NCBI GenBank assembly: GCA_012511135.1
Contig: JAAZGQ010000022.1
Coordinates: 1 to 9,800 of the forward strand
Direction: 5' to 3'
Source of the DNA: Bacteroidales bacterium
GTDB taxonomy: Bacteria > Bacteroidota > Bacteroidia > Bacteroidales > UBA1402
DNA: 9,800 nucleotides
Positions 1 through 7,668 of this stretch are shown here, piece by piece. The translations under genes were made by a program, and so were the position numbers. Each line of letters begins with the position of its first letter. Within the stretch, counting starts at the first letter, position 1. Below the pieces are notes generated by a model. The model was not told the origin of the DNA, did not search any database, and saw only the letters and a list, made by a program, of their open reading frames with translations.

Positions 1-1578
1 CGCAGTGCCGAAGGCAGCAACCTCACTGATCCGGATGGTTATGCCACTACCGGAGTTTTGAAATTCGATCCGGGTTGGAACACCTATTACGCCGAATCGG
101 AAGAAGTAGCCATGGAGGAGGATATGGCTGCCATGCTGGTGCCATCGAATGCAGCTTTGGATTTCTACTGGGAGAACGACGGCCGGGCACTCAAAGATTA
201 TTACGGAGTCTGGGATAGTGTGCCCGACAACGTGTTGGTAAAGTTGCTCAACAACAATATGCTCAATTCCTTCAATGCTTCTGTTCCCAGTAAATTCGAT
301 AAGGTTACCAACGATGCCAACGATGCTATGGGACTGACTATAGCCGATGTGGATTGTTGTCTTATTGCCAACAACGGAGTTATCTATGTCACGAACAAGG
401 TTTTTGGCCCGACCAGTTACATCTCGGTTTCCTTTCCGGCCTTGATTAACGAAAGCATGAGTATTATCAACTGGGCAGTGGAGCAATTGGAATTCTATGC
501 CTATCTGAACTCTCAGGACAGTTATTACAGCTTTATCATACCGACCAATGCAGCTTTGAAGTATTATATTGATCCGGTTTCTTACGGCAACAGTAAAACC
601 AAATTATTTGAATTCTATTACGATCCCAGCGAAACCGATGTCATCAACAGGGTAAAGGCTCATAAATTCACCATTGACCTGGCAACCTGGACCAAGTCCG
701 ATTCCACTTCGGCCACCAATGCCGAAATTCAAAACCGCCTCGACGATATGGTCGACAATCTGATTGTAATCGGCGACATCGGCGACGGACGCAGCTATTA
801 CAAAACCAAAGCCGGAGGAACCATCAAAATATGGGATGCCGACCTGGGTGAGGGAAAGATGAGAATTGCCGGAGGCTATCAGGTGGAACAAGATACTTTC
901 GTGACCGTAAAAACCATTTATGATCAATCGGTTTCGGGCAACGGAAAGTCATATATCCTCGAAGATGCACCCTTGCTCAGTTCCAAAAAGTCTCTTTATG
1001 CCACATTGAAGGAAAAGCCCGAGTTCAAAGTGTTTTATGATCTGATGGAAGGTAGTGATTTCTTTGTGACTCAAATGAACAAACATGCCTGTGTGGACAG
1101 AAATTGCAATCTGTTCAACGCATTTAACTATACCGTCTATGTGCCTACCAACGAATCCTTACAGGCTTTACTGGACGATGGCACTTTACCAACCTGGGAA
1201 GAGTACGAGTTGGAAACCGATGCCGAAATCAAAAAAGCCATCAAGGATTCCATAGAGAGTTTCCTGAAGTACCACATCCAGGACAATTCGGTTTTTCTTG
1301 ATAAGGCTGCTGTCAGCGGTAATTTTGAAACTTCTGCCATGAATCAGGAAACGGGCCGTTTCTACAAGTTGAGTGTCGAAGGTGACGGCATACAGGGATT
1401 GGTGCTTACTGATCTTCGGGGTAATCAGCGTAGAGTAGTACAGAGCGATGCCGGCCTGTATAATCTGATGGTCAGGGAGTACCTCTTTGACAATGCCGAC
1501 AAGGAGAGAGCCACCAGTATTTTTGCTTCTTCCTATGCGTCTGTGCATCAAATAGACGGGCCTTTATTTTTTAAATAA
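1..1578 (+). CDS. FAS1 (fasciclin) repeat protein, C-terminal part
   Basis: The reading frame is already open at base 1 and runs to TAA at 1576-1578, so the gene begins upstream of the window; 525 residues are visible. It carries three FAS1-like units. Each has the H1-type box: MLVPSNAAL near visible residue 45, FIIPTNAAL near 178 and VYVPTNESL near 379. Each ends in the strand that closes a FAS1 domain: NNGVIYVTNKVFGP near 124-137, KSYILEDAPLL near 316-326 and YASVHQIDGPLFF at the C-terminus. The third unit also has the H2-like YHI at 424-426. FAS1 domains are extracellular adhesion or glycan/protein-binding modules, and in Bacteroidota such proteins are commonly exported lipoproteins, sometimes near SusC/SusD pairs. 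The signal peptide would lie outside the window, so export is inferred. TTG at 58 could be mistaken for a start, but the frame continues upstream with no stop. The family call is fairly firm; the ligand is unknown. Confidence 0.8.
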   Translation, partial: RSAEGSNLTDPDGYATTGVLKFDPGWNTYYAESEEVAMEEDMAAMLVPSNAALDFYWENDGRALKDYYGVWDSVPDNVLVKLLNNNMLNSFNASVPSKFDKVTNDANDAMGLTIADVDCCLIANNGVIYVTNKVFGPTSYISVSFPALINESMSIINWAVEQLEFYAYLNSQDSYYSFIIPTNAALKYYIDPVSYGNSKTKLFEFYYDPSETDVINRVKAHKFTIDLATWTKSDSTSATNAEIQNRLDDMVDNLIVIGDIGDGRSYYKTKAGGTIKIWDADLGEGKMRIAGGYQVEQDTFVTVKTIYDQSVSGNGKSYILEDAPLLSSKKSLYATLKEKPEFKVFYDLMEGSDFFVTQMNKHACVDRNCNLFNAFNYTVYVPTNESLQALLDDGTLPTWEEYELETDAEIKKAIKDSIESFLKYHIQDNSVFLDKAAVSGNFETSAMNQETGRFYKLSVEGDGIQGLVLTDLRGNQRRVVQSDAGLYNLMVREYLFDNADKERATSIFASSYASVHQIDGPLFFK

Positions 1579-1597
1579 GCTTTTAGCAGAGAATTAA

Positions 1598-1639
1598 AAT
1601 GGCTTGTAATATCCTTTCTGTCGGATATTGCAAGCCATT
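1598..1639. terminator. Hairpin between convergent genes, probable bidirectional terminator
   Basis: The arms 1598-1614 (AATGGCTTGTAATATCC) and 1623-1639 (GGATATTGCAAGCCATT) form a 17-bp stem with one G-U wobble and an 8-nt loop. It lies 20 bp after the FAS1 gene stop and 18 bp before the stop of the facing glycosyltransferase gene, where a shared terminator is expected. Neither side has a strong run of U: the minus-strand transcript has only TTTTAA just after the stem. It may therefore work partly as a 3'-end-stabilising hairpin. Confidence 0.7.
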
Positions 1640-1657
1640 ACTTAATACTATAATTGC

Positions 1658-3073
1658 TTAAATGCCTTTGCCCAGTGCTATTGGTTTAAACGTAAATAGC
1701 AGGATTTTCAGATCCATCAGTAAAGATTGGTTTTTCAGGTAAATCAGGTCGTATTCCAGTCTTTCAACCATCTTTTCTACTGAATCGGCGTAGCCGTATT
1801 TAACCATGCCCAAAGAAGTAATGCCCGGTTTAACCCTGTATATGAGATGATAATGGGGAGCCCGCTCCACTATGCGTTCCATATAATAGCGCCTTTCGGG
1901 ACGAGGGCCTACCAGAGACATGTCCGATTTGAGCACATTCCAAAGTTGAGGAAGTTCATCCAGTCGGTATCTGCGCATAAAGCGTCCAAAAGGAGTGATG
2001 CGCTCGTCGTTGAGCGACGAAAGCAAGGGCCCTTCCGGTTCCGATCGGGCATACATGGTTCTGAATTTGAGAATAGTAAAAGGCTTCATATCCTTACCCA
2101 GGCGTTCTTGCCTGTAAAGGACAGGACCTGCAGACTCCAAACGTATACGTAGTGACAAAAACAAAAAGAGTGGCGACAACACCAGCAGACCCAGTACAGA
2201 AACCAGGATGTCAGCACTGCGTTTAAGGATTTGTTCCCAGGGTTTTAACTCTACGGGGATTAAGTGTTTCAGGGGGACTCCCGGCAGTGAATAAAGTGTA
2301 ATATTGGAAAACAAAAGGTCTTGCTTGTGTATGGTGGACAATATATCCAGGCGGTATACATAAAGCTTCTTCAACAATCCTTCGGTGTAATCGCTGTCCT
2401 GTTGATCTGTGGCCAGAATCAAGGCTTCGATATGCTGCTCGTCAATGATCGTCTTTAGTTCCTCAAGCCCCCCGAGCATCTCTTTGTCTGGCACTTCCTG
2501 TTCTTCGTAACCAAGGCGTACAAAACCTTTCAAAACGTAAGCAGAACCGTTTCTGGTTTGTTGCATTTGGCGACTCAGCTTGTTGGCTTCCCTTCCACTG
2601 CCTACAATAAGGACATTAATACCCAGCTTGCCCCCGGCGTGTAAATTGAGCAGTCTGGAGGTTTGTAAAAACCGAACGAACCAGGTGCAGAAAAAATGAA
2701 TAAGGAAGAGGCCGGCAAACACTCTGTAATAGAGCGTATATTGTTCTGGATAATCGTTGATTATAACGACAAAAAAGATAATCAGAGAGCCGGCCAGGGT
2801 GCTAAACAAGGTGCTCAGCAAATCGGAGGTATGATTTTTTTGCCGGGGCTTGGCGTAATAGCCGAAATAAAAATAAATAATTAACCAGAACAGAGGCAGC
2901 CCCGCACTCATCAAATAGGCCTTGGTATTCATCAAAAAATCGTTCAGGCTGCTGAAATAAACGGTGGAACGTACCTCGTAAAAACGATAAATATTAAACA
3001 ATTGCCAGGCTGCCAGAGTGGCGATGTAATCCAGTATGGCGTAGCGCAGTATGTATTTTTTATCTTTTTCCAT
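1658..3073 (-). CDS. Exopolysaccharide polyprenyl glycosylphosphotransferase (WbaP/PglC-like)
   Basis: This 471-residue membrane enzyme is predicted to transfer a sugar-1-phosphate from a nucleotide sugar to undecaprenyl phosphate, the first membrane step of capsule, O-antigen or exopolysaccharide synthesis. The N-terminal half has about four hydrophobic segments (near 12-28, 53-71, 88-106 and 117-135). A nucleotide-binding-like fold follows, starting at INVLIVGSG (152-160). The C-terminal catalytic domain begins at KRSADILVSVLGLL (284-297) with its membrane-embedded helix. It continues through GPVLYRQERLG, FTILKFRTM (332-340), the catalytic Asp-Glu pair D372-E373 in RLDELPQLWNVLK, SLVGPRPE (386-393) and VKPGITSLG. 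All key motifs of the family are present and the length is normal. The start ATG (3071-3073) lies 32 bp after the sua5-like gene on the same strand, so the two are probably co-transcribed. The transferred sugar cannot be told from the sequence, and no other polysaccharide gene is in the window. Confidence 0.9.
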   Translation of the reverse strand: MEKDKKYILRYAILDYIATLAAWQLFNIYRFYEVRSTVYFSSLNDFLMNTKAYLMSAGLPLFWLIIYFYFGYYAKPRQKNHTSDLLSTLFSTLAGSLIIFFVVIINDYPEQYTLYYRVFAGLFLIHFFCTWFVRFLQTSRLLNLHAGGKLGINVLIVGSGREANKLSRQMQQTRNGSAYVLKGFVRLGYEEQEVPDKEMLGGLEELKTIIDEQHIEALILATDQQDSDYTEGLLKKLYVYRLDILSTIHKQDLLFSNITLYSLPGVPLKHLIPVELKPWEQILKRSADILVSVLGLLVLSPLFLFLSLRIRLESAGPVLYRQERLGKDMKPFTILKFRTMYARSEPEGPLLSSLNDERITPFGRFMRRYRLDELPQLWNVLKSDMSLVGPRPERRYYMERIVERAPHYHLIYRVKPGITSLGMVKYGYADSVEKMVERLEYDLIYLKNQSLLMDLKILLFTFKPIALGKGI

Positions 3074-3105
3074 ATCAAGTAAATCCGGGTCAATGCTCCT
3101 TTTGT

Positions 3106-3678
3106 TCAGGGCCTTATTATTTTGATTTCTCCTCTGCTGCCCAGGCTTATAATCGACGAAGGCCGGGCTTTGCCTGCAGCTTCCTTGCGTCTGTAATTGA
3201 CCACATAATCGACAGCTGAGATAATGTCGTCGGAGATTTCACTGAAACAGCCGGGTGCAGGCATTCCGGAGATATTGGCCGAAGTGGACACTATGGCTTT
3301 GCGAAAAGCCCTGCATAAACCTTGAGAAAAGGGTTCTTTGCTGATTCTGATAGCCACACTGCCGTCTTCGGCAATCAGGTTCTTTGCCAGGTTCTTGGCT
3401 CCCTGGTAGATGATAGTCAGAGGTTTATCGGACAACTCTATCAAATCCCAGGCCAGATCCGGAAGATCCTGAACATAGTAATCAAGTTTACCGGGATTGT
3501 CCAGGAGCACAATCATAGCTTTGTTTTCGGCTCTTTTCTTAATTGCATAGATTTTTTCGACAGCTTCAGGATTGCCGGCATCACAACCCAGACCCCAAAT
3601 AGTATCGGTAGGGTAGAGGATAAGGCCTCCCTGCGCCAGGACCTCACTGGCTATGTTAATTTCCTCCTGCAAGCTCAT
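3106..3678 (-). CDS. L-threonylcarbamoyladenylate synthase, Sua5/YrdC/YwlC family
   Basis: This 190-residue cytoplasmic enzyme makes threonylcarbamoyl-AMP from threonine, bicarbonate and ATP. The product supplies the t6A modification at position 37 of tRNAs that read ANN codons. Visible signatures are LYPTDTIWGLGCDA (21-34), IKKRAENKAM (46-55), KPLTII (85-90), AIRI near 109, the SxN motif in STSANISG (131-138) and the terminal ARPSSII. It is a stand-alone YrdC domain without the extra C-terminal Sua5 domain. The frame is open upstream to an ATG at 3876, but I chose ATG 3676-3678. Family homology begins there, the 66 extra residues (rich in Phe, Asn and Lys) resemble no family member, and a promoter-like TATCTTTG lies inside the longer frame. 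The gene diverges from recJ and is followed after 32 bp by the glycosylphosphotransferase gene. Confidence 0.92.
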   Translation of the reverse strand: MSLQEEINIASEVLAQGGLILYPTDTIWGLGCDAGNPEAVEKIYAIKKRAENKAMIVLLDNPGKLDYYVQDLPDLAWDLIELSDKPLTIIYQGAKNLAKNLIAEDGSVAIRISKEPFSQGLCRAFRKAIVSTSANISGMPAPGCFSEISDDIISAVDYVVNYRRKEAAGKARPSSIISLGSRGEIKIIRP

Positions 3679-3716
3679 GTTCTTTGCTCTGTTTTTATGT
3701 ATAACGTTATGCACTA

Positions 3717-3724
3717 CAAAGATA
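3717..3724 (-). promoter_or_regulatory. Candidate promoter -7 box for the sua5-like gene
   Basis: The minus-strand octamer TATCTTTG matches the Bacteroidota sigma-ABfr -7 consensus TAnnTTTG. A start site some 6-8 nt downstream would give a leader of about 30 nt before the ATG at 3678. No clear TTG -33 box is seen; a TTA sits 19 nt upstream. The position supports the short start for the downstream gene. Confidence 0.5.
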
Positions 3725-3789
3725 GTATCTAAATCTTGTTTATTAATAAAATTCACATTGAAACCAACAAGAATCAAGGAATAAAAGCT

Positions 3790-3797
3790 TAATTTTG
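3790..3797 (+). promoter_or_regulatory. Candidate promoter -7 box for recJ
   Basis: TAATTTTG fits TAnnTTTG in the AT-rich divergent region and would give a 5' leader of about 85 nt before recJ. No TTG lies at the usual 17-23 nt upstream (the nearest is at 3758-3760, with a 29-nt spacer). In sequence this AT-rich, a chance match is possible. Confidence 0.35.
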
Positions 3798-3887
3798 TAA
3801 GATTATTTTTTAAAGCTGCGTAAAATGTTTTTTGTTCAGTTTTAAGAAATCCGAGAGAGCAAAAGAAAGAAAACAATATATTATATA

Positions 3888-5609
3888 ATGAGCAAATGGA
3901 ATTTATTAAGCTTAAGCCCCGAACAAGAAAAACAGAAAGAACAGTTAGCTGAAGAACTTGGTATTAGCCCGATATTGGCAAAGTTGTTAATACTAAGAGG
4001 AATAAGCAGCTTTAGTGAAGCGAAGAGATTTTTTAGACCTCAACTGAGTGATTTGCATGACCCCTTCCTGATGAAGGACATGGACAAGGCCATAGCAAGA
4101 TTGAATCTGGGCATCGCGAACAAAGAAAAGATTCTGGTCTACGGGGATTATGATGTAGACGGAGCCACGGCAGTAGCTCTGGTTTATAAGTTTTTACGCC
4201 AATACAGTTTTAACATCGAATTTTACCTGCCCGATCGTTACACAGAGGGTTATGGTATTTCTTACCAGGGAATTGATTATGCTTTTGAGCATAAAATAAA
4301 ACTGATTATTGTGCTGGATTGCGGCATTAAAGCCGTTGAAAAAGTAGCCTACGCCAAAAGCAAAGGGATAGATATCATTATTTGTGATCATCACAAACCC
4401 GACGAAGTTTTGCCTGATGCTGCAGCCGTACTGGATGCTAAACGTCCGGACTGCGAATACCCCTATAAGGAATTATCGGGTTGTGGAGTAGGGTTTAAAC
4501 TGATGCAGGCATTTGCCCAAAACAACGGCATACCCATATCTGAATTATTGCCCCTGCTAGACCTGGTAGTGGTAAGCATAGCCTCTGACATTGTTCCCAT
4601 CACGGGTGAGAACCGTATTCTGGCTTATCATGGTCTCAAGCAATTGAATTCCAATCCCAGTGTAGGCTTGAAAGCCATCTTGCAAATCAGCGGTTTGGCT
4701 GACAAAGAAATTACAGTAAGTGATATTGTGTTCAAAATCGGCCCAAGGCTCAACGCTTCCGGCCGCATACAGTCGGCCGGCGAAGCAGTGGAACTCCTGG
4801 TAACAAAAAATCTGCGTTTTGCCAAAGAGAAGAGTTTGCAAATTGACCAATACAATCAAACCCGCAAAGGCCTGGACAGAAACATGACCGAAGAAGCCAA
4901 TGCCGCAGTTCTGGCTTGTGCCAATCTGGAAGACCGCAAAGGAATAGTAGTTTATAATGAGGAATGGCACAAAGGTGTAATTGGAATAGTAGCCTCCAGA
5001 CTGTCGGAAGAGTATTATCGTCCGGCTGTAGTGTTGACCCGTTCGGATGATCTGGCTACCGGATCAGCCCGTTCCGTGCCTGGTTTTGACATTTACAAAG
5101 CCATAGATTCCTGTCGCGATTTATTGGAAAATTTCGGCGGCCATACTTATGCGGCCGGTTTGTCTATGAAAATGGAAAAAGTGGAGGAATTTACCCGGCG
5201 CTTTGAGCAATATGTGGCTGATACCATTTCACAGGAACAACTTACACCTACCATAGATATAGATGCCGAGATAAAGTTTCAGGAGATTACCCCTAAGTTT
5301 TTCAAGGTACTCAGGCAATTCAATCCCTACGGTCCGGACAACGAAAAACCGGTCTTTTGCACCCGAAGGGTCTTTGACTATGGCACCAGTCGCCTGGTTG
5401 GACGTGATCAGGAGCATCTCAAGCTTGAGCTGGTTGACAGCCATTCCGAAAATATCATGAATGGTATTGCTTTTGGCATGCATGCCCACAACGATCATGT
5501 CAAATCCTTCAATCCCTTTGATATTTGCTATAATATTGAAGAAAACAATTACAACGGAAACTCTTCTATACAGTTGTTTATCAGAGAAATAAAGGCTGTA
5601 GAAAAGTAA
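3888..5609 (+). CDS. recJ: Single-stranded-DNA-specific 5'-3' exonuclease RecJ
   Basis: This 573-residue cytoplasmic nuclease degrades single-stranded DNA 5' to 3', with roles in recombinational repair, mismatch repair and base-excision repair. The DHH phosphoesterase core shows its metal-binding motifs in order: YGDYDVDG (85-92, with D87, D89 and D91), VLDCG (142-146, D144), CDHH (166-169) and ASDIVP (232-237). GPRLNASGRI (285-294) follows. The DHHA1 region has WHKGVIGIVASR (360-371) and GGHTYAAG (417-424), and the C-terminal 110 or so residues correspond to the OB-like DNA-binding domain. Length is close to that of E. coli RecJ, with no catalytic residue missing and no frameshift. The ATG at 3888 follows an AT-rich leader without an obvious Shine-Dalgarno. 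recQ starts 73 bp downstream on the same strand, with no terminator or clear promoter between them, so the pair is probably co-transcribed. Confidence 0.96.
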   Translation: MSKWNLLSLSPEQEKQKEQLAEELGISPILAKLLILRGISSFSEAKRFFRPQLSDLHDPFLMKDMDKAIARLNLGIANKEKILVYGDYDVDGATAVALVYKFLRQYSFNIEFYLPDRYTEGYGISYQGIDYAFEHKIKLIIVLDCGIKAVEKVAYAKSKGIDIIICDHHKPDEVLPDAAAVLDAKRPDCEYPYKELSGCGVGFKLMQAFAQNNGIPISELLPLLDLVVVSIASDIVPITGENRILAYHGLKQLNSNPSVGLKAILQISGLADKEITVSDIVFKIGPRLNASGRIQSAGEAVELLVTKNLRFAKEKSLQIDQYNQTRKGLDRNMTEEANAAVLACANLEDRKGIVVYNEEWHKGVIGIVASRLSEEYYRPAVVLTRSDDLATGSARSVPGFDIYKAIDSCRDLLENFGGHTYAAGLSMKMEKVEEFTRRFEQYVADTISQEQLTPTIDIDAEIKFQEITPKFFKVLRQFNPYGPDNEKPVFCTRRVFDYGTSRLVGRDQEHLKLELVDSHSENIMNGIAFGMHAHNDHVKSFNPFDICYNIEENNYNGNSSIQLFIREIKAVEK

Positions 5610-5682
5610 GGTTCTGTTTTGTTCAGACATTTTTCAGGCTGATAGAGGCTTATACCTCCGGCGCATCAAGTTTCTCCGAATA

Positions 5683-7587
5683 ATGACCACATATCACGAC
5701 ATTCTGAGGCAGTATTGGGGCTATGAGGATTTCAGGGAATTGCAGCTCGAAATCATAGAATCGGTTGCTCAGGGCAGGGACACTTTAGGTCTTATGCCCA
5801 CCGGTGGTGGTAAATCACTCACCTTTCAGGTTCCGGCCCTGGCGATGGAAGGCATTTGTCTGGTCATTACTCCTTTGATTGCTCTGATGCGTGACCAGGT
5901 AGAAAGGCTAAAGTCTATGGATATCCGGGCTGCCTGCCTGCATTCGGGCATGACTCAGCAGGAAATTCAGATTGTGCTTGACAACTGCTTGTACGGAGAC
6001 TTTAAATTTCTATACGTATCCCCCGAAAGGCTGGGCAGTGATATCTTTTTGCAAAAAGCCCTCAACCTGCCTGTCAACCTGCTGGTAGTGGATGAGGCTC
6101 ATTGTATTTCGCAATGGGGTTACGACTTCAGACCCTCATACCTTAACATTGCCCATGTCCGGGAGTATTTCCCTTCTGTACCTGTCCTTGCCCTTACGGC
6201 TACAGCTACCCCAGAGGTTGTGGACGATATACAGGAAAAATTGCATTTCGCTACACCCAATGTTTTTAAAGTCAGTTTCGAACGTAAGAATCTGGCCTAC
6301 GTGGTCAGGGAGACTCAGGACAAGGAAAAAGCCCTGTTCCAAATTCTCAAGGGTGTAGCGGGGACTTCCATAGTATATGTGCGCAACAGGGCCAAGACCA
6401 AGCAAATCGCAGCTTTTCTCAAGGCTGAGGGCATAGAGGCAGCTCATTTTCATGCCGGACTTGATAACCAGACCAAACAAGAGCGCCAGGCAGCCTGGAA
6501 AAACGGAAGTTGCCGGGTAATTGTATCAACTAATGCTTTTGGCATGGGCATAGACAAGCCCGATGTGCGTTCTGTTATCCACATGGATTTGCCCGATTCG
6601 CTCGAAGCCTATTATCAGGAGGCAGGCCGTGCCGGCCGGGACGGGAAAAAAGCTTATGCGGTTTTGCTTTATCATAAATCAGACACCAGCCTGCTAAAGA
6701 AAAGGCTCAGCGATAACTTTCCCGAAAAAAAATACATCCTTAAGGTTTATGATGCACTGGGCAATTATTATCAGTTGGCTGTTGGTTCAGGTCAGGGAAT
6801 GAGCTTCCCCTTCAATCTGCAGGATTTTTGCAGCAAATTTCGTTTGAATATGCTGCAGGCTCACAATGCTTTAAAAATACTGGAACTGGCCTCCTATCTG
6901 GAATTGACCGATGAGCAGGACAGTGCCTCCCGTGTGTATTTTCTGAACAACAGAGAAGATTTATATCATTTGCCAAACGCTGACAACAAAACAGATCGTA
7001 TCCTGCAGGTTTTGTTGCGTTCCTATACCGGCTTGTTTTCTGATTTTGTGCGTATACAGGAAGAAGTGCTGGCTTCCAGATTGCAAATGACCAGAGAAGA
7101 AGTCTACGAGGGTTTGTTGTTTTTGTCCAGACAGGGAGTGATTCATTACATACCCCGAAAAAAGACTCCTTTTGTTTTTTACACTCAGGCCCGGGAAGAA
7201 ATTGCACGTTTGCGCATAGGCCCCGAAGTTTACGAAGAACGCAAAAATCGATATTTAGAAAGAATCATCGCCATGCAGGCCTATGCTGCCGAGAATCAGC
7301 TGTGTCGCAGCAAAAGACTTCTGCATTATTTTGGCCAGAACCGGGTGTCCAATTGCAAACAATGCGATGTTTGTCTTAAGAAACAGCAGGAAGGCTTACG
7401 TCAATATGAATTTGAAGATATCAGCAAAGACATGCTAAAAGCACTGGATAACAATCATCCGGATCTGGAAGAATTGATAGACAGCCTGCCCTACGAAAAG
7501 CAAAAAAGCCTTAAAGTATTCAGGTTTCTCTGCGACAGAGGCGATATTATTCAGCAAGAGCATAAATTGTATCTCAAAACAGAATAA
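5683..7587 (+). CDS. recQ: ATP-dependent DNA helicase RecQ, short form without HRDC
   Basis: This 634-residue superfamily 2 helicase unwinds DNA 3' to 5' and would supply single strands to RecJ during end resection. Its motifs are complete: motif 0 FRELQLEII (18-26), Walker A MPTGGGKS (38-45), DEAH (137-140) with the RecQ aromatic-rich loop QWGYDFRPSY (144-153), TATAT (172-176), STNAFGMGIDKPD (282-294) and QEAGRAGRDG (312-321). The zinc-binding signature is also present: C541, C558, C561 and C564 in CRSKRLLHYFG and CKQCDVC. It sits about 220 residues after motif VI, with a probable winged-helix-like region (about 375-500) before it. In E. coli RecQ the zinc site directly follows the helicase core. 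No HRDC domain is apparent in the 70-residue tail. From memory, this longer spacing is typical of a second RecQ lineage common in Bacteroidota. The start ATG at 5683 lies just before motif 0, as expected. Confidence 0.94.
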   Translation: MTTYHDILRQYWGYEDFRELQLEIIESVAQGRDTLGLMPTGGGKSLTFQVPALAMEGICLVITPLIALMRDQVERLKSMDIRAACLHSGMTQQEIQIVLDNCLYGDFKFLYVSPERLGSDIFLQKALNLPVNLLVVDEAHCISQWGYDFRPSYLNIAHVREYFPSVPVLALTATATPEVVDDIQEKLHFATPNVFKVSFERKNLAYVVRETQDKEKALFQILKGVAGTSIVYVRNRAKTKQIAAFLKAEGIEAAHFHAGLDNQTKQERQAAWKNGSCRVIVSTNAFGMGIDKPDVRSVIHMDLPDSLEAYYQEAGRAGRDGKKAYAVLLYHKSDTSLLKKRLSDNFPEKKYILKVYDALGNYYQLAVGSGQGMSFPFNLQDFCSKFRLNMLQAHNALKILELASYLELTDEQDSASRVYFLNNREDLYHLPNADNKTDRILQVLLRSYTGLFSDFVRIQEEVLASRLQMTREEVYEGLLFLSRQGVIHYIPRKKTPFVFYTQAREEIARLRIGPEVYEERKNRYLERIIAMQAYAAENQLCRSKRLLHYFGQNRVSNCKQCDVCLKKQQEGLRQYEFEDISKDMLKALDNNHPDLEELIDSLPYEKQKSLKVFRFLCDRGDIIQQEHKLYLKTE

Positions 7588-7620
7588 TTATTTTTTTGCG
7601 AAAATAAATCGTTCTTTCTG

Positions 7621-7648
7621 TTGGAAATAAAAAAAAAGACTATATTTG
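7621..7648 (+). promoter_or_regulatory. Promoter of the aromatic amino-acid operon
   Basis: TTG at 7621-7623 and TATATTTG at 7641-7648 are separated by 17 nt. This fits the Bacteroidota -33/-7 pattern (TTG, then TAnnTTTG), and the spacer holds an A9 run. Transcription would start near 7654-7656, about 14 nt before the leader peptide ATG. It lies 34 bp after the recQ stop, so the leader and the downstream genes form a separate unit. Confidence 0.75.
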
Positions 7649-7668
7649 CGCCGAATTATACAAGACAC

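Noticed and set aside
604..927. Minus-strand 107-codon frame inside the FAS1 gene
   Set aside because: It is antisense to a clear coding frame, has no recognisable motif and no promoter of its own, so it is a shadow.
5610..5682. A separate recQ promoter in the recJ-recQ gap
   Set aside because: No TAnnTTTG octamer with suitable spacing is visible in these 73 bases, so co-transcription with recJ is the simpler reading.
7588..7607. AT-only inverted repeat TTATTTT/AAAATAA directly after the recQ stop, as a recQ terminator
   Set aside because: The stem lacks G-C pairs and a following U-run, and such repeats arise easily in AT-rich spacers.
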